Origin: Chloroflexota bacterium
Lineage (GTDB): Bacteria; Chloroflexota; Chloroflexia; JAMDCE01
Length of the DNA stretch: 7,259 bases
Assembly: GCA_023489135.1 (NCBI GenBank)
Contig: JAMDCE010000018.1
Location: forward strand, 1 to 7,259
Reading direction: 5' to 3'
Shown piece by piece: positions 5,270 to 7,259 of the stretch; within the stretch, counting starts at the first letter, position 1, and each line of letters starts with the position of its first letter. Both the position numbers and the translations under genes were made by a program. Below the pieces are notes generated by a model. It saw nothing but the letters and a program-made list of their open reading frames with translations, was not told where the DNA came from and searched no databases.

Positions 5270-7259
5270 CAACGATGTGATGAGACTGGTGGAGGATTCG
5301 CGGGCTACAGCGGCAAGGGCCGTCGGACGACGATGAAGTTCGGGCCATCGCTGGCCAACACGGTCAAGACCTACTACGATGGGCGTGCCTGCGAGGTCAG
5401 GTCCGAGCACCACTTCGACGCGAACTACGACTACGCCGTTCTCACCAGCTACGACGACGCCGACCGGGTGCTGTCCATCACTTATCCCAACGGCGAAGTG
5501 ATCACCTACCGCTACGGGGACCACGGGCTACCTATCTACCTGGAGAGCAGCGTCAAGGGGGTGCTGGTGAGCAACGCCACCTACAATGCGCTGGGGAAGC
5601 TCTACGATCTCTCGCTGGGGAATGGCCACATGACCCAGTACCGCTACTGGGGCACCGATTACCGGCCGGCCCCCAACGGCAACGCCAGCTACGGAATGCT
5701 GCGCAGCATCGTCACCGCCGACCGCCAGAACCTGGTATACGACGAGTACGACGCCAAGGGAAACATCAAGAGGATAATCGATAACCGGTCCAGTGAGACG
5801 ATAAGCTTCACCTACGACTATCTCGACCGGATCCTGAGCGCCACCAACTCCAATCCGTCTCTTAGCGAGCAGTATAGCTACGATGACGGGCCTTATGACC
5901 TCAAGATAGGTCTGCTCAAGACCAAAGGGGGAGTGAGCTACTCCTATCCTGGCGCGGGCCAGACCATTCCTCCCTACAGCTCTCACAAGCATGCCCCCTG
6001 GCAAGTTGGGAGTAGCTCGTATTTCTACGATGGCAACGGGAACCTTACGAGCGCCGAGGGCCGGACGTACGGATACGACGTAGAGAACCGACTGGCGAGT
6101 GTGACAGGGGGAACGTGGCCCAACCGGAGTTTCACATATGACGGCGACGGGGCGCTACGTGAGATGGACGAAGCGGGACAGAAGACGCATTACGTCACGC
6201 CGGACTACCTCGTCAAACTTGCCACGGGCGAAGTATCGGTGTATTATCGCTTCGGCGGCAGGGCGGTAGCGTGGCGCAACAACTCGGGGTTGAGGTATGT
6301 GTTGGCGGACCACTTGTCATCGAGCCAGGCGGAAGTAGGGGAGAACCAGGCGGAGATGGGCCAGAGAAGATTCTATCCCTTCGGCTCGGACCGGCCGGTC
6401 ACAGGAGCCCATGATATAGCCGACGAGGAGCGCTTCACCTCCCAGCGAAGGATTGAGGCCGGAGGTGGCAACGCCCGCCGCGAGTTGTACTACTACGGTG
6501 CGCGCTGGTACCTGCCGGGCGTGGGCATCTTCACCCAGCCGGATTCCATTGTTCCGGATTATAAGAATCCCCAGGCGTTGAACCGGTTCAGTTACGGATA
6601 TAACAATCCTGTCAAGTATGCTGATCCCACGGGGCACTGGAGCGACGACGAACTCGAAGCTGCCTTTGGGAAGGATTGGAGGGAGAGGTACTTTGGAGAG
6701 AACGGCCTCTTTGGCGTAAGACAAGAGTTCTTGGACTTCCTGCAAGCTGGGGACAACCCATTGACACTGCGCATTCTGCAGGGGACGTTCGCTGCTCTGG
6801 ACTGGGCGGCTGGCAGCGCGCCTGGTTTACGTGACTTCACGAGGCAGGCCGACGCAATTGTAGCTCGGATTGAGGGGGGCATCAAAGGAGGAATGGGTCC
6901 GGCTGTCGATGTTACAGGGAGCTTCACAGCCGTGGCCAACCTAACGTCAGGTGAATTTAGCTACTTCGAGGCCCTTGAAGCTGGCGGGGGCGTGGGATTT
7001 GGAACGCAGATTGCCGCTGGGCAAATCGGGCTAGCGTTCAACTTGCCCAGTAATGCTTCGTTCGCTACACCGTTCTGGGGAGCAAGTGCTTCGGGTGGAC
7101 TTATCGTCGGTCCGACGGTCTCTTTTGCTGGCGGCTTCGCCTGGAATCCCCCTCGATTCGACGAGAGACCAACCATAGTCACGGCAGCAGGTGGTGCCCT
7201 CGGCATCGGACCTTTTGGCATTTTTGCCCAACTCACAGTCAATGTTTCTTCCGGCGTGA
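5270..7259 (+). CDS. Rhs core (5'-truncated) with second Gly-rich tip, runs off window
   Basis: One frame is open from just after TAA 5267-5269 to the window's end, 663 codons with no stop. Rhs homology is recognisable from about 5306 (YSGKGRR, then MKFGPSLANTV). The first ATG is at 5333, mid-core, with no signal peptide, so the 5' end appears truncated. The core shows YD-type units (YDDADRVLSITYPNGE, YNALGK, YDEYDAKGN, YDYLDR, FYDGNGNLTSAEGRTYGYD, TYDGDGAL). The same end block as in the first module follows and closes in PVKYADPTGH at 6608-6637. The next codon is TGG, where the first module has TAG. From 6638 a tip of at least 207 residues begins, homologous to the one at 530-1246 but diverged: DELEAAFGKDW, RYFGENGLFG, NLTSGE, NLPSNASF, FWG, VGPT, all in a Gly/Ala-rich setting. 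Function is unknown. An immunity gene would be expected beyond the window. Like module B, this may be an orphan donor cassette rather than an expressed gene. Confidence 0.85.
6182..6637 (+). repeat. Rhs core-end repeat, copy C
   Basis: This is the counterpart of copy A with the same length. Its last part (around 6600-6620, AACAATCCTGTCAAGTATG) matches copy B exactly where copy A differs, giving a patchwork pattern expected from gene conversion or recombination among modules. Confidence 0.9.

Noticed and set aside
5528..6004. Minus-strand open frame of 158 codons within module C
   Set aside because: It lies opposite a continuous Rhs frame with clear YD repeats, and its Val/Gly-rich translation is the usual antisense shadow.
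1..7259. CRISPR array, tRNA/rRNA genes, transposase or integrase, rho-independent terminators
   Set aside because: I saw no short regularly spaced repeats, no cloverleaf or rRNA-like segments, no transposase-like protein, and no strong GC hairpin followed by a T run in the gaps.

Overview
The window is a stretch of an Rhs/YD-repeat polymorphic-toxin locus, with every supported gene on the + strand. It holds three copies of the C-terminal end of one Rhs core (2-529, about 3332-3736, and about 5270-6637). Each ends at a PxxxxDPTGH junction and continues into its own tip domain. The core wording (DHLSS, YYYGARWY, QPDTIVPDYKNPQALNR, DPTGH), the high GC and the absence of enterobacterial VgrG/Hcp/PAAR genes resemble Rhs proteins I associate with Chloroflexota (Anaerolineae-like) genomes. 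This assignment is moderate-to-low confidence and comes from family recognition, not a search.

Module A (2-1773). The end of an Rhs core reaches DPTGH and meets an in-frame TAG at 527-529. The same frame then stays open for 239 codons and encodes a Gly/Ala-rich tip, ending at 1246. That tip is clearly homologous to the one in module C, where the stop position is TGG (Trp). A two-TM protein with a bacterial PH-like domain starts inside the tip's stop codon (GTGA overlap at 1243-1246) and is the best immunity candidate.

Module A/B boundary (1774-3322). About 150 bases show no clear gene. An unrecognised, possibly 5'-decayed reading frame (about 1921-2313) follows, and overlaps by 17 bases a membrane-anchored NHL-type beta-propeller gene (2297-3322).

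Module B (3323-5210). The second core end begins about 10 bases after the propeller's TAG and in the same frame. It has no evident start of its own, as expected of an orphan cassette. Its tip carries HELKH and a downstream ExxANxFA, the zinc-ligand pattern of a metallopeptidase. A lipoprotein built from two copies of one domain of about 95 residues follows and is a plausible extracytoplasmic immunity protein.

Module C (about 5270 to beyond the window). This is a longer 5'-truncated Rhs core with recognisable YD repeats, nearly identical to module A over its last 152 residues (15 differences by my count). It enters a second member of the Gly-rich tip family and runs off the window.

The modules look like products of repeated recombination through the conserved core end, which swaps toxin tips together with their downstream immunity genes.
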